Shown here piece by piece: positions 18,661-27,342 of a DNA stretch of 52,501 nt (position 1 is its first letter; the number at the start of each line of letters is the position of its first letter). Position numbers and translations under genes: made by a program. The notes beneath the pieces were generated by a model, which was given only the letters and a program-made list of their open reading frames with translations, was not told where the DNA came from and searched no databases. The DNA is from an uncultured Nitrospirota bacterium (GTDB lineage: Bacteria > CG2-30-53-67): positions 1 through 52,501 of the forward strand of contig CALZGC010000025.1 of assembly GCA_945786985.1 (NCBI GenBank). The letters run 5' to 3'.

Positions 18661-20400
18661 CTATCTATCCAACTCCCCGGCGATCATGTTGATGCTGCCA
18701 AAGATGGGAACCACGTCGGCCAGCATGCGCCCCCGGATCAGATGGGACAGGCCGGCCACCAGGGCAAAGCAGGGTGCCCGCACACGCACCCGCGCTGGAA
18801 TCCCCGTTCCGTCACTCACAACATAGAATCCGAGCTCTCCGTTGCCCCCTTCGACCGGCATGTAGGCCTCTCCTGCGGGCGGTCGGATGCCGTGGCCGTC
18901 CATGATCAGTTTGAAGTGATTCATGAGCGCTTCGATCGTGGTGTAGACCAGCTCCTTCGGCGGCAGGGTCATCCGTTTGTCGTCGAGACAGATCGGCCCC
19001 CCGGGCAGATTCCGCAGCGCCTGTTCCACGATCCGCATGCTCTGCTCCATCTCCATCATCCGGACCTGATACCGATCGTAGCAGTCGCCGTCTGTTCCGA
19101 GGGGAACCTCGAAATCGAACCGGTCGTAGACCAGATAGGGCTCCGCCTTTCGCACATCGTAGGCGACCCCCGCGGCTCGCAGGCAGGGGCCGGTAAATCC
19201 GCAGGAAATGGCATCCTCCGGTGTGATGACGCCGACCCCGCGCATCCGGTCGAAGAAGATCCGGTTGCGGCTCAGCAGATTGTCGCATTCCTGAATGTCC
19301 TCACGCACCTTGCGGAACGCCTCCCGGCATTTCTCCTTGAAATCGGGACTGAGATCTCCCTTGAGTCCGCCGATGCGGGTATACGAGGTGGTCAGGCGCG
19401 CGCCGGTCACATCTTCGATCAGGTCATAGAGATATTCCCGGGACTTCATCAGATAGAGGAAGATCGTGAAAGCCCCCAGTTCCATGGCGAAGGCCCCCAC
19501 ACACGTCAGGTGATCGGTGATGCGGGATATCTCGGACATGATGACCCGGACATACTGGCAGCGCTCCGGGGTTTCGACCTCAAAGAGCTTCTCCACCGCC
19601 ATGGCGTAGCCCACATTGTTGATCAGGGGCGAGACGTAGTTGAGGCGATCGGTGTAAGGGATGACCCCGGTGTAACTGTGGGTCTCGGCTTCCTTTTCGA
19701 AGCAGCGGTGCATGTAGCCGATCTCCACGTCGGACGCGATGACGGTCTCGCCTTTCAGGGCCACCGAGATCCGAACGACGCCGTGCATGGCCGGATGGGA
19801 GGGCCCCAGGTTGAGATACATGATCTCTTCCTTGATGCCGGTGCCCGATGATACCGCAGCTTGCGACGTGTCCGGGTCGTCCAGCACCAGCACGTCGGCG
19901 ATCGACGGGGTCTTGTCGAAGGCGGTCTTCTCGGTGCTGCCGGGTCCGACCCGGGGCTGGCGCCGTTCCTTCGGATAGTCCTTGCGCAGGGGATACCCTT
20001 CGAAGCCCTCATACATGAGGATCCGGCGCAGATCGGGATGTCCGTCAAAAACGACGCCGTACATGTCCCAGGCCTCCCGCTCCAACCAATCGGCGATGCG
20101 GTACTCACCCGTCAGGGTGGGGAGATGCGCGTCCTTGGCCGCCACCTGGACCTTGATCCGAAGACGTCTGTTCGTCTCCCGGGCGTAGAGGTGGTAGACC
20201 ACTTGAAAACGGGGCACCTCCTCCAGCCGGTCCACCACGGTGAGATCCATCAGGAAATCAAAACCCCGCTTGTTCTTAAGATACCGGATCAGGTCGAGCA
20301 GACGCTTACGCTGCAGCACCACCGTCTCTTCCCCGAGACGAGCGTGGGTGCTCAATACGGCCTGACCGAATTCTTGTGAAAGCTCTTGCAAAAGGCTCAT
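18661..20400 (-). CDS. nuoCD: NADH-quinone oxidoreductase subunits C and D, fused
   Basis: This 579-aa fusion has the NuoC part at about residues 1-150 (ending REAWDMYGVVFDGHPDLRRI then GYPLRKDYP). A linker of about 40 residues follows, then NuoD from about 195 (LNLGPSHPAMHG) to the end. NuoD lines the quinone cavity; the His of SHPAMHG is the conserved quinone-site residue. The start is ATG at 20400 with AGGAAACC before it, 44 bases after nuoB. Fused nuoCD occurs in several proteobacterial lineages, including E. coli. Confidence 0.96.
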   Translation of the reverse strand: MSLLQELSQEFGQAVLSTHARLGEETVVLQRKRLLDLIRYLKNKRGFDFLMDLTVVDRLEEVPRFQVVYHLYARETNRRLRIKVQVAAKDAHLPTLTGEYRIADWLEREAWDMYGVVFDGHPDLRRILMYEGFEGYPLRKDYPKERRQPRVGPGSTEKTAFDKTPSIADVLVLDDPDTSQAAVSSGTGIKEEIMYLNLGPSHPAMHGVVRISVALKGETVIASDVEIGYMHRCFEKEAETHSYTGVIPYTDRLNYVSPLINNVGYAMAVEKLFEVETPERCQYVRVIMSEISRITDHLTCVGAFAMELGAFTIFLYLMKSREYLYDLIEDVTGARLTTSYTRIGGLKGDLSPDFKEKCREAFRKVREDIQECDNLLSRNRIFFDRMRGVGVITPEDAISCGFTGPCLRAAGVAYDVRKAEPYLVYDRFDFEVPLGTDGDCYDRYQVRMMEMEQSMRIVEQALRNLPGGPICLDDKRMTLPPKELVYTTIEALMNHFKLIMDGHGIRPPAGEAYMPVEGGNGELGFYVVSDGTGIPARVRVRAPCFALVAGLSHLIRGRMLADVVPIFGSINMIAGELDR

Positions 20401-20444
20401 GGTTTCCTAAACAGGGCCGCTGGGTCCTGAACCGGCATCCGGAA

Positions 20445-20918
20445 TCAGTATTCCTGCCGCTCACCCTGGATCTTTTTCTGAAGTTTGATCAGACCGTCCA
20501 GAACCGCTTCGGGGCGGGGCGGACAACCGGCCACATAGATATCGACCGGGATAATCGAGTCGATCCCCTGGACGGTTCCGTAGTTGTCGTAGAACCCGCC
20601 GGAGGTCGCACAGACCCCGAAGGAGAGGACCCACTTGGGATCGCACATCTGTTCGTAGACCTGGCACAGAACGGGCGCGAGCTTGTGGCTGATGGTGCCG
20701 ACGACCATCAGGAGGTCGGCCTGACGCGGCGACCATCGCGGCAGCCCGGCGCCGAACCGGTCGATATCATAGTGGGAGCAGGCCACCGCCATGTACTCCA
20801 TGGAGCAGCAGGCCGTGGCAAAGGGATATTGAAAGAGCGAGTATTTGCGTGCCCAGCCGATGGCGGCATCGAGCCGGGTGGTGATCGCATCCCGCCCGAG
20901 ACTGTTCGCTATTCCCAT
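20445..20918 (-). CDS. nuoB: NADH-quinone oxidoreductase subunit B
   Basis: This 157-aa subunit holds cluster N2, the last carrier before quinone. The adjacent cysteines C37-C38 plus C103 (FGVCATSGG) and C132 (AGCPPRPEA) are the four ligands. The ATG at 20918 lies inside the end of nuoA (10-base overlap) with AAGGAG seven bases upstream. Confidence 0.97.
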   Translation of the reverse strand: MGIANSLGRDAITTRLDAAIGWARKYSLFQYPFATACCSMEYMAVACSHYDIDRFGAGLPRWSPRQADLLMVVGTISHKLAPVLCQVYEQMCDPKWVLSFGVCATSGGFYDNYGTVQGIDSIIPVDIYVAGCPPRPEAVLDGLIKLQKKIQGERQEY

Positions 20919-21271
20919 TCGAGGGCTCCTTTTTTCCAGGCATAGATCAGACCCAGTCCGAGAATGCCGATAAAGATGAGGGCCTCCACAAAGCCCAGGA
21001 CACCGAGCTTGCGAAACAGAATGGCCCAGGGGTAGAGAAAGACGACCTCGATGTCAAAGAGTATGAAAATCATGGCGATGAGATAAAAGCGGACAGAGAC
21101 GGGACCGCGATGGGGTGTGATGTCGGGTATCCCGCTTTCAAAGGGTTGGGCTTTGGCGTCCGTCATCTTCTTCGGGCCAAGACGCCGGGCGAGATAGAGA
21201 ATACCGGCCGACATCCCTCCGACGATCAGAAAGAGCCACAATATGGGCACGTACGCTTCCCGCATCCTCAC
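20909..21271 (-). CDS. nuoA: NADH-quinone oxidoreductase subunit A
   Basis: This 120-aa subunit has three transmembrane helices (about 9-28, 60-82, 88-110). The conserved loop (AKAQPFESGIPDI, then RGPVSVRFYLIAMIFILFDIEVVF) contacts NuoB, D and H at the quinone site. One notable substitution: the position that carries a conserved cysteine in many homologues (YECG) reads FESG here. It begins 40 bases after iscU and is followed by nuoB in overlap. Confidence 0.96.
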   Translation of the reverse strand: MRMREAYVPILWLFLIVGGMSAGILYLARRLGPKKMTDAKAQPFESGIPDITPHRGPVSVRFYLIAMIFILFDIEVVFLYPWAILFRKLGVLGFVEALIFIGILGLGLIYAWKKGALEWE

Positions 21272-21311
21272 TCCCTATGCGTCGCACGGTCAGGCGCCGC
21301 CGTGAACGGTC

Positions 21312-21770
21312 TCAGCACGAATGACCTTCGTCGCCGTGGTTATGACGGCGGACTTGGATCCCTGCAGCCTTTTTGAGTTGAATGACCTTGTCTTCCGGTT
21401 CTCCCTGCTTCTTGAAGTAATCCGTGAGGGCCGCTTCCAAAGCTTCCTCGGCCAGCACCGAACAGTGCATCTTCACGGCGGGCTGTCCGCCGAGGACCTC
21501 GGCCACCGCCTGGTTGGCAACCTTGACGGCCCCCTCAACGGTCGCGCCCTTGACAATCCCGGTGGCCATGCGGCTCGTCGCAAGGGCCGCGCCGCAGCCG
21601 AAGGTCTTGAATCTGGCATCCCGGACAACGCCCTCCTTCATCTGCAAAGAAAAGCGCATCACATCGCCGCACTTCGGACTCCCCGCCTCCCCGATACCCG
21701 ATGCCTCGGAAATCTCACCGACATTACGGGGGTTCATGAAGTGATCCATGACCTGTTCACTGTACGCCAT
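21312..21770 (-). CDS. iscU: IscU/NifU-type iron-sulfur scaffold protein
   Basis: This 152-aa scaffold assembles nascent Fe-S clusters for transfer to apoproteins. The three cluster cysteines C34 (PKCGD), C59 (FGCGAA) and C103 (MHCSVLAEEA) and the conserved D36 are present. The C-terminus adds about 25 charged residues ending in a His/Cys-rich tail (RRHNHGDEGHSC), which is not usual for IscU. The ATG at 21770 has GAGGAG upstream. It heads the nuo operon, 40 bases before nuoA; linking cluster assembly to complex I makes sense, since NuoB/E/F/G/I need about nine clusters. No iscS is present here. Confidence 0.93.
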   Translation of the reverse strand: MAYSEQVMDHFMNPRNVGEISEASGIGEAGSPKCGDVMRFSLQMKEGVVRDARFKTFGCGAALATSRMATGIVKGATVEGAVKVANQAVAEVLGGQPAVKMHCSVLAEEALEAALTDYFKKQGEPEDKVIQLKKAAGIQVRRHNHGDEGHSC

Positions 21771-21823
21771 CTACCGCTCCTCTGCGAAGGTGTGCAGCGT
21801 AGTCATACGTACTTTGAATTGCC

Positions 21824-21839
21824 TGCAAAAGTTTAGCCA
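21824..21839 (-). promoter_or_regulatory. Candidate sigma-54 (-24/-12) promoter of the iscU-nuo operon
   Basis: The minus strand reads TGGCTAAACTTTTGCA, with GG and GC separated by exactly ten bases. That is the -24/-12 geometry, and the -12 half (TTGCA) is perfect. It lies between the aspA stop (21855) and the iscU ATG, about 50 bases from that start. The middle of the -24 box departs from consensus. No enhancer-binding regulator is encoded in the window. Confidence 0.4.
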
Positions 21840-21854
21840 ACGGACTGTCATCTG

Positions 21855-23249
21855 TCAATCCGCGGTGCGGCGCCCCGTTATCCGGTCAGGATCCAGGATG
21901 CGGTCCAATTCTTCCGCCGTAAGCAGGCCCCGCTTCAAAATCAACTCCCGGACGGACACGCCGGACGCCTCGGACTCCTTGGCCAATTCCGCCGCTGCCA
22001 GATAGCCAATGTGGGTATTGAGAATGGTGGCAAGTCCCACACTCCCCTCAAAATAGCTGCGACACCGTTCCGGATCGGCCGTAATCCCCGTCACGCAGCG
22101 GTCGGTGAAAACCGGCAGGAAGTTCTTGAGCATCTCCATCGACTGGAGGAGATTGTGAATCATGACGGGCATCATGACATTGAGTTCCAGCTGCCCCGCC
22201 TGGGAAGCGAAGGTCACAACGGTGTCGTTTCCCATCACCTGAAAGCAGACCATGTTCAGGCACTCCGCCATCACCGGGTTGACCTTCCCCGGCATGATGG
22301 AGGAGCCCGGTTGCACCGCAGGAAGCCTGATCTCCGCGAGCCCCGTCCGGGGCCCGGAACTCAGGAGGCGAAAATCGTTGGCCACGCGGGTCAACTCCAC
22401 ACACAGGCCCCTCAGCATCGCCGAAAGGGCCGTCACCGCCGCCCGGCTCTGCATGGCTTCCCGCAGATCGGAAGCACTTGTCACGGGAAGGCCGGTCAGC
22501 CTACCAAGCTGCAAGACGATCTCGTCCCGGTAGCCCGCCGGTGCGTTGAGCCCGGTGCCGGTGGCACTCCCGCCGATGGCCAGCTCCAGAAGCGACGCCC
22601 GGCAGGCCTGCACCCGCGCGACAGCCTTGCGCAGGGCCGCAGCGTAGGCGGCAAACTCCTGCCCCAGGGTGACCGGAACCGCGTCCTGCAGGTGGGTCCG
22701 TCCTGACTTGATCATCTCGGAGAATTCCTGTGCCTTCTGTTCGAAGGCTGCAACCAGCGACTCGAGCACGGGCATCAGCTCTTCGAGCTGGATGAGCGCC
22801 GCCAGATGCATGGCCGTCGGGAAGGTATCGTTGGTGGACTGGGAGCGGTTGACATGATCGTTCGGACTGATGCGATCATAGCGTCCCCTTTCCTCCCCGA
22901 GGATCTCCAGAGCACGATTGGCCAGCACTTCGTTGACATTCATGTTGAAGGAGGTACCCGCGCCCGCCTGGATGACATCCACCACGAACTGATCGGAAAG
23001 CTTTCCCGCGAGCACTTCGTCGGCCGCCGCCACGATCGGTTGGGCCAGCTCGGGCTCGAGCACCCCCAGCTTTTCGTGCGTCAGCGCCGCGGCCTTCTTG
23101 ATGAGAACATAGGCGCGCACAAAAAAGGGATGGGCCCGGAGGCCGGTCACTGGAAAGTTCTCCAGGGCCCGGGCGGTCTGGATGCCGTAGTAGGCCTTCC
23201 GGGGGACCTCCTTCTTGCCGAGGGAATCCTGCTCCACTCTCATCTTCAT
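21855..23249 (-). CDS. aspA: Aspartate ammonia-lyase
   Basis: This 464-aa member of the fumarase/aspartase superfamily converts L-aspartate to fumarate and ammonia. The superfamily signature GSSIMPGKVNP is at residues 315-325, with the catalytic serine S317. QAGAGTSFNMNVNEVLANRALE (about 95-116) is the aspartase form rather than fumarase C. SGRTHLQDAVPVTLGQEF is also conserved. The start is ATG at 23249; a second ATG two codons later is possible. It lies 17 bases after the methyltransferase gene. The product fumarate could serve anaerobic respiration or the TCA cycle. Confidence 0.93.
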   Translation of the reverse strand: MKMRVEQDSLGKKEVPRKAYYGIQTARALENFPVTGLRAHPFFVRAYVLIKKAAALTHEKLGVLEPELAQPIVAAADEVLAGKLSDQFVVDVIQAGAGTSFNMNVNEVLANRALEILGEERGRYDRISPNDHVNRSQSTNDTFPTAMHLAALIQLEELMPVLESLVAAFEQKAQEFSEMIKSGRTHLQDAVPVTLGQEFAAYAAALRKAVARVQACRASLLELAIGGSATGTGLNAPAGYRDEIVLQLGRLTGLPVTSASDLREAMQSRAAVTALSAMLRGLCVELTRVANDFRLLSSGPRTGLAEIRLPAVQPGSSIMPGKVNPVMAECLNMVCFQVMGNDTVVTFASQAGQLELNVMMPVMIHNLLQSMEMLKNFLPVFTDRCVTGITADPERCRSYFEGSVGLATILNTHIGYLAAAELAKESEASGVSVRELILKRGLLTAEELDRILDPDRITGRRTAD

Positions 23250-23266
23250 CCGGTGTCTCTACCTCT

Positions 23267-23842
23267 TCAGCCGTGCTTCTGGCGGCGTCGCTGCGCCAGA
23301 AGCTTGGCAAAGGCCTCCCGCCCGGTGTCCACTTCGTCGTGCAGCAGAACGTGACAACCCTTAAACATCTTCTGCAGCTCGCCAGGCGCCAGGAGGTATT
23401 CCCGGTTGAGCGACGGCCGGTAGCGCAGCTCACCGACGGTGTAGGTCTTATAGAGGACGTGTCCGCCCCGTCGAAGCCCCTGTGTGAGGCGGGGCACGAT
23501 GGTACGGTTCAGAAAGTAGAACACTGTGATGAGCTCGTAGTCCTCCTGACCGTAATCAAAATCCTCTGCATCGGTCTCGATAAAGCGGATCGCAACACCG
23601 GCCGCCTCGGCGCGGGTTTTCGCACGGGCCAGACCAACGGGCGAAATGTCCGTGGCCGTGACCTCAAAACCCGCCCAAGCCATGGCAATGGCATTGTCCC
23701 CGAACCCGCACGCAACGTCCAGGGCTCTGACGGGCGCCAACCCCTGCAGCGCCAAAGTCAGGAAGGGGTCGGGCGTGATCGTCTTCGGCGGTTCCTTTTG
23801 CCGGTATTTGCGATCCCATCGGTCGCGATCGGCAGCGTTCAT
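23267..23842 (-). CDS. SAM-dependent methyltransferase (TehB-like)
   Basis: This 191-aa class I methyltransferase shows motif I LDVACGFGDNA, an acidic residue after beta-2 (VTATDISPVGL) and a post-core segment VLYKTYTVGELRYRPSLNREYLL. That arrangement resembles tellurite-resistance TehB and thiol methyltransferase-like proteins. Substrate unknown. It overlaps the upstream iron-sulfur flavoprotein gene by four bases and precedes aspA by 17, so all three are probably co-transcribed. Confidence 0.8.
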   Translation of the reverse strand: MNAADRDRWDRKYRQKEPPKTITPDPFLTLALQGLAPVRALDVACGFGDNAIAMAWAGFEVTATDISPVGLARAKTRAEAAGVAIRFIETDAEDFDYGQEDYELITVFYFLNRTIVPRLTQGLRRGGHVLYKTYTVGELRYRPSLNREYLLAPGELQKMFKGCHVLLHDEVDTGREAFAKLLAQRRRQKHG

Positions 23843-24438
23843 ATACCGTCGGCCCTCAGCGCCTCCACGAGGCCCTTTCCCAGAGCATAAACGGTATCCA
23901 TGGCCCCGTCCCTCTTCAAAATATCGCCCCGGTCCTCGATGCTCATCGCAAAGTATTCGTCCAGGTAGGTGACGCCCAGCACATCGAAGGTCGAGCGGAT
24001 CGTCATCTTCGGGCCCTTGAATACAATGGGCTTGTCAAACCCCCCGGTGGAGATGAATATCCCCTTGCGTACGCGGTCCGGATTGTCCGGGAAGATCGGC
24101 CGATGGAGGACATACTTGCGGGACCAGTAGCACTGGCACCGGTCGATGATCGACTTGAGAAAAGAGGTGACCCCCATGAAGTAGACCGGTGAGGCCACGA
24201 TGAACCCGTCGGCCCGGTCCAGTTTGGGATAGACGTCCTGCATCTCATCCTTCACGGCGCACGTTCCTGTCTTCAAACAGTGGCCGCAGTTGATGCAGGC
24301 TCTCAGATTCCGGAACCCGGAAGCGATAAGCTTCTCCGTTTCCGCGCCCCCGTCGGCCGCCCCCCGCAGGGCCTCATCGAGCAACGTCTCCGTATTGGCG
24401 CGCCGACGCGGACTTCCTGCCAGTCCGAGTATATACAA
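23839..24438 (-). CDS. Iron-sulfur flavoprotein / NADPH-dependent FMN reductase family
   Basis: This 199-aa flavodoxin-fold protein has an FMN-phosphate loop GSPRRRANTETLL (residues 9-21). A compact cysteine motif C48/C51/C54/C60 (CINCGHCLKTGTC) matches the [4Fe-4S] site of Methanosarcina-type iron-sulfur flavoproteins, which reduce O2 and peroxide in anaerobes. The start is TTG at 24438, preceded by AAGGGA; the protein begins directly at the first beta strand. It lies 10 bases after the ferritin-like gene, in the oxygen-defence cluster. Confidence 0.85.
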   Translation of the reverse strand: MYILGLAGSPRRRANTETLLDEALRGAADGGAETEKLIASGFRNLRACINCGHCLKTGTCAVKDEMQDVYPKLDRADGFIVASPVYFMGVTSFLKSIIDRCQCYWSRKYVLHRPIFPDNPDRVRKGIFISTGGFDKPIVFKGPKMTIRSTFDVLGVTYLDEYFAMSIEDRGDILKRDGAMDTVYALGKGLVEALRADGI

Positions 24439-24448
24439 ACGATTCCCT

Positions 24449-24934
24449 TCAGCCCAGCGCCTTCAGTGCCTCTTCAACCATCCGGATGTGCATCTCCTCG
24501 TCTTCGGAGAACTTCTTGTAAAGGGACGCGACGCTCGGATCGGAGGTGCGCTTGGCCATGCTCAGATAGAGTTCCCGGGCGCTCGTTTCCTCCACCAGCG
24601 CCGTGTTCAGCACGGCCCTGGCATCCATGAAGAAGTGGCTCTCCACCCCGGTCAGGGCGGCTTCGATGCTCTTGCCGCTCTCAGTAAAGGAGGAGGGCTG
24701 TCCCTTTACAAACTCATCGAAGGGCACGGGTGCGCGCTCCCCCAGCAGTCCGTTGTACAAATCGTAAATCGCCAGCATGTGCTTTTCTTCCACGCTGGCC
24801 AGTTTCTTGAACATGGCAGCGCCCCCGGCATCGGACATCTGTTGTGCGGCCGCCGAGTAAAACCGGTGGGCCCCGTTCTCCAGCCTGAAAGCGTTCAGCA
24901 GTCCTTCCGTAATGTCTTCATCACCGCGTATCAT
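24449..24934 (-). CDS. Ferritin-like (rubrerythrin-family) protein
   Basis: This 161-aa four-helix protein has diiron-type residues: E19 in RLENGAHRFY, the SVEEKHML motif (E49/E50, H52), E in LVEETSARELY and EDEEMHIRM near the C-terminus. It lacks the C-terminal rubredoxin domain of true rubrerythrin, but a separate rubredoxin gene lies upstream in the same cluster. It probably handles peroxide or iron. Confidence 0.8.
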   Translation of the reverse strand: MIRGDEDITEGLLNAFRLENGAHRFYSAAAQQMSDAGGAAMFKKLASVEEKHMLAIYDLYNGLLGERAPVPFDEFVKGQPSSFTESGKSIEAALTGVESHFFMDARAVLNTALVEETSARELYLSMAKRTSDPSVASLYKKFSEDEEMHIRMVEEALKALG

Positions 24935-25047
24935 GATATTCTCCCTTCAGCTCTCTTCGGGCAGACCGCGCCACCGTCGCTGCAGTCCGTGCATTGGGCC
25001 GACCGGCGGTTGAGACCCACTCCCCCGGCCCGGACTCTATACGACGA

Positions 25048-25067
25048 CACCGCCGTGGCAGGCGGTG
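25048..25067. repeat. Stem-loop after the rubredoxin gene
   Basis: CACCGCC and GGCGGTG pair around a 6-base loop, with partial extension by GAC/GTC. It lies in the 221-base gap between rubredoxin and the downstream ferritin-like gene. No T-run follows on the minus strand; a weak terminator or processing site is possible. Confidence 0.35.
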
Positions 25068-25155
25068 ACGTCACACGATCGCTTCGTTTGCCCTGCCGAA
25101 AAGATCGACCCCGATGCAGTCGCGAGGGTTCTTATCGGCTCGGTATCACGGACCT

Positions 25156-25320
25156 CTACTCTTCCTCCTCCACAAACTGATCCTTCCCGGCCCCACAGAC
25201 CGGGCAGAGCCAATCCTCCGGGACATCATCAAAGGCGGTGCCGGCTTCTACTCCGTTGTCCGGATCCCCCAACTCTGGATCATACACATAACCGCACACC
25301 TCGCATACGTACTTCTTCAT
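25156..25320 (-). CDS. Rubredoxin
   Basis: This 54-aa one-iron electron carrier is below the size often used for gene calling. The Fe(Cys)4 site is C6/C9 ([12 protein letters not shown]) and C39/C42 ([12 protein letters not shown]), with the conserved aromatic core Y4, Y11, Y13, F30 and W37. Its ATG overlaps the stop of the zinc-ribbon gene (ATGA), with GGAGG six bases ahead. It is the likely electron donor for the flavodiiron protein encoded at 27807-29045 and for the rubrerythrin-like proteins beside it. Confidence 0.97.
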   Translation of the reverse strand: MKKYVCEVCGYVYDPELGDPDNGVEAGTAFDDVPEDWLCPVCGAGKDQFVEEEE

Positions 25321-25583
25321 CGGATCCTCCTTTTTTTGGCCAGTTCCTCATAGCCGCCCGTGATGATTTGCCCCTTGATAAAGCGCTTCGGGGCACGCTT
25401 CATGTTCTTGTGTGCGAATTCCACTTTTCCGCAGATCCTGCATTTGTAGATTTCCTCCCGGAACAGAAAATCTCCTTCGCAGTTATCCCGGTTGAAATAA
25501 ATCGGTTTGTCGATGAACATCGGCGCGCTGCATTTCGGACAGAATCTTCCCCCACCCTTCTCGGCTGCACGTCCCTTAGCCAT
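25317..25583 (-). CDS. Small zinc-ribbon protein
   Basis: This 88-aa protein has two CxxC knuckles (FCPKCSAPM and [11 protein letters not shown]), consistent with one structural Zn or Fe site. Basic residues follow ([14 protein letters not shown]). I do not recognise a named family. It is preceded by GAGGAGG, overlaps the ferritin-like gene upstream by eight bases and overlaps rubredoxin downstream by four, so it is clearly part of this operon. Confidence 0.75.
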   Translation of the reverse strand: MAKGRAAEKGGGRFCPKCSAPMFIDKPIYFNRDNCEGDFLFREEIYKCRICGKVEFAHKNMKRAPKRFIKGQIITGGYEELAKKRRIR

Positions 25584-26082
25584 CTTGTTCCTCCTCTACG
25601 CTGAACTCCATGTGGTCAAACCAGAACCCCCTCTGCTCGAGAAAGTCGAGTTCGGCCTGCAGAAGCCTGATGTGCCCCTCCTCCATCTCCATCAGGTCCT
25701 GAAAGACGTCCTCCGCCTCCTTGGCCTGAAAATCCCGGGCGTGTTCTCGGTAAAAATCCCGGGCCACGGCCTCGTTCTCCAGGGCTCGCTGGAGAACCTC
25801 GAATTCATTCTTGAAATCCGTAGGTTTTCCCTTCCCCTCCTTTTTACGATTCTGAAAAATGGGATACCCCTTGACCGGGTCGGCTTCGGCATCCGCCAGC
25901 AGGTCGCGGTAAAGATTCTTGATTACCTCGACATGATAGACCTCGTCCTTGGCCAACTGCGCAAACATGGCACGGCCCTTGGGGTCCTTTACCTCTTCGG
26001 CGGCGCGCGTGTAGAAGCGCTGCCCGTCGTATTCCGTTTGGATCGCCCGCTGCACCAGGCGTATCAGCTCTTCTTGTTTCAT
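25576..26082 (-). CDS. Ferritin-like (rubrerythrin-family) protein
   Basis: This 168-aa four-helix protein has pairs of metal-binding motifs (TEYDGQRFY with KDEVYHVEVI; ENEAVARDFY with EMEEGHIRLL), the duplicated pattern of diiron peroxidases. The frame is open 22 codons further upstream, but the ATG at 26082 follows AGGAAG and starts at helix 1 (MKQEELIRLV). No rubredoxin domain is fused. It is a paralogue of the gene at 24449. Confidence 0.82.
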   Translation of the reverse strand: MKQEELIRLVQRAIQTEYDGQRFYTRAAEEVKDPKGRAMFAQLAKDEVYHVEVIKNLYRDLLADAEADPVKGYPIFQNRKKEGKGKPTDFKNEFEVLQRALENEAVARDFYREHARDFQAKEAEDVFQDLMEMEEGHIRLLQAELDFLEQRGFWFDHMEFSVEEEQDG

Positions 26083-26165
26083 GGGCTTCCTGGCCTCTCT
26101 TCCGAGGTCCCCGGATATAGCAAGAAAGAATCCATGACCCTTCCTCACAAAACTTCCGGGCGAAC

Positions 26166-27179
26166 CTAAACCAGCGCCTCCGCCGGCTGATTGATGCCTC
26201 CCACCTTCTTCAGGAAGCGATCCTGCAGCAGATCCTCCACGCTGCGAATGGTCTGCCCGTTAAGGTCCACCTTCCCTCCGGCGCTCATCCCGTGCCCGCC
26301 GGCTTTACCGATATTGCGGACCACGCTCTGGGCGAGCGCCCCTGCTTCGCCCGACAGATCGCTCGTGCGCAGGGAGAGAATAATTGACTTCTGATACGTG
26401 CCGGTGACCATCACCCACTCCACCCCTTTGTGGCGCAGCAGCATGTCCGCGATTTCCGCGACGATGTCGGGGTTGGGGGTCCGCCCCACGCCGGTGATCA
26501 GTGCGGAGCCATGGATCCTGGCCCGCTTAAAGGCGCGATTGAGCAGTTTGAAATACTCGGGAGAAACCTTGGGGTGCAGAATCCGGTTGAGGAGTTCCCG
26601 CTGCACCATGGGAAAGAGGTACATGTAATTCTGCACGTCCAGGTTGCTCGACCCCCGCCCCAGATCCTGGGTGTCCGATTTGATCCCGTAGTAGAGCGCC
26701 GTGGCCAGCCGCGGCTGGATGGGAATCTCGGCCTCTCTCAGGTACGACGTGACGATGGCCGAACACGATCCGACCCGCTCCCGCACGTCGTAGAAGGGAA
26801 CCTTTTTCGTCTCGTCCCGCAGGGGATGGTGATCCAGGACGATGTCGGGCATCACCGAGGAGGGAAGCGAATTGTTTCCGGTCCTCGGCTGGGTATCAAT
26901 GAGCGCCACCAGGAAGAAATCCTGGAAGTTGACCTGCTCGATGGGCATCAGGGGAATCTTGAGATGCTGAATCATCGCCTGGTTTTCCGCCCGCCCGACG
27001 ATTCCCCCGAAGGCGATCCGCGCCTCCTGCTGATAACGGCTTTTCACGAAGTACTGAAATCCAAGGCTCGCCGCGATGGCATCCGGATCGGGATTGTCAT
27101 GGGTCAGGATCAACATCCGTTTGGACGGATCCAGAATCTTCTCAAGGGCTGCTGTTTTCTTGTTTTGCGTATCGGACAT
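26166..27179 (-). CDS. DHH-family phosphoesterase (NrnA/RecJ-like)
   Basis: This 337-aa Mn-dependent phosphoesterase has DHH motifs: THDNPDPDA (residues 26-34), D95 in IDTQPRTG, D116-H117-H118 (DHHP) and a later D in KSDTQDLG. The C-terminal DHHA1 motif is GKAGGHGMSAGG. Relatives degrade nano-RNA, pApA or pAp. No CBS or DRTGG domains are present, so exact substrate is open. It is the first gene of the leftward run and lies 83 bases before the ferritin-like gene. Confidence 0.85.
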   Translation of the reverse strand: MSDTQNKKTAALEKILDPSKRMLILTHDNPDPDAIAASLGFQYFVKSRYQQEARIAFGGIVGRAENQAMIQHLKIPLMPIEQVNFQDFFLVALIDTQPRTGNNSLPSSVMPDIVLDHHPLRDETKKVPFYDVRERVGSCSAIVTSYLREAEIPIQPRLATALYYGIKSDTQDLGRGSSNLDVQNYMYLFPMVQRELLNRILHPKVSPEYFKLLNRAFKRARIHGSALITGVGRTPNPDIVAEIADMLLRHKGVEWVMVTGTYQKSIILSLRTSDLSGEAGALAQSVVRNIGKAGGHGMSAGGKVDLNGQTIRSVEDLLQDRFLKKVGGINQPAEALV

Positions 27180-27313
27180 AGCGCAAGCCTGACGACCAAT
27201 CTCGGAGAAATCTAAATACTATCAAAGAGTTGGTAGCACTGGAACCGAAATTGTCGAGCTGTTGAATCCTGCAAGCGAAACCCTATTCCCTGCCCTCTGC
27301 CGGGGCGGTACCA

Positions 27314-27342
27314 AGTATACCAAAATTCTGATGAAATTTGAA
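27314..27342 (-). promoter_or_regulatory. Extended -10 promoter upstream of the DHH gene
   Basis: On the minus strand TGG-TATACT forms an extended -10 (TATACT at 27319-27314), with TTCAAA 17 bases upstream. The leader to the ATG at 27179 would be about 125 bases. This may drive the run DHH through aspA. Confidence 0.5.
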
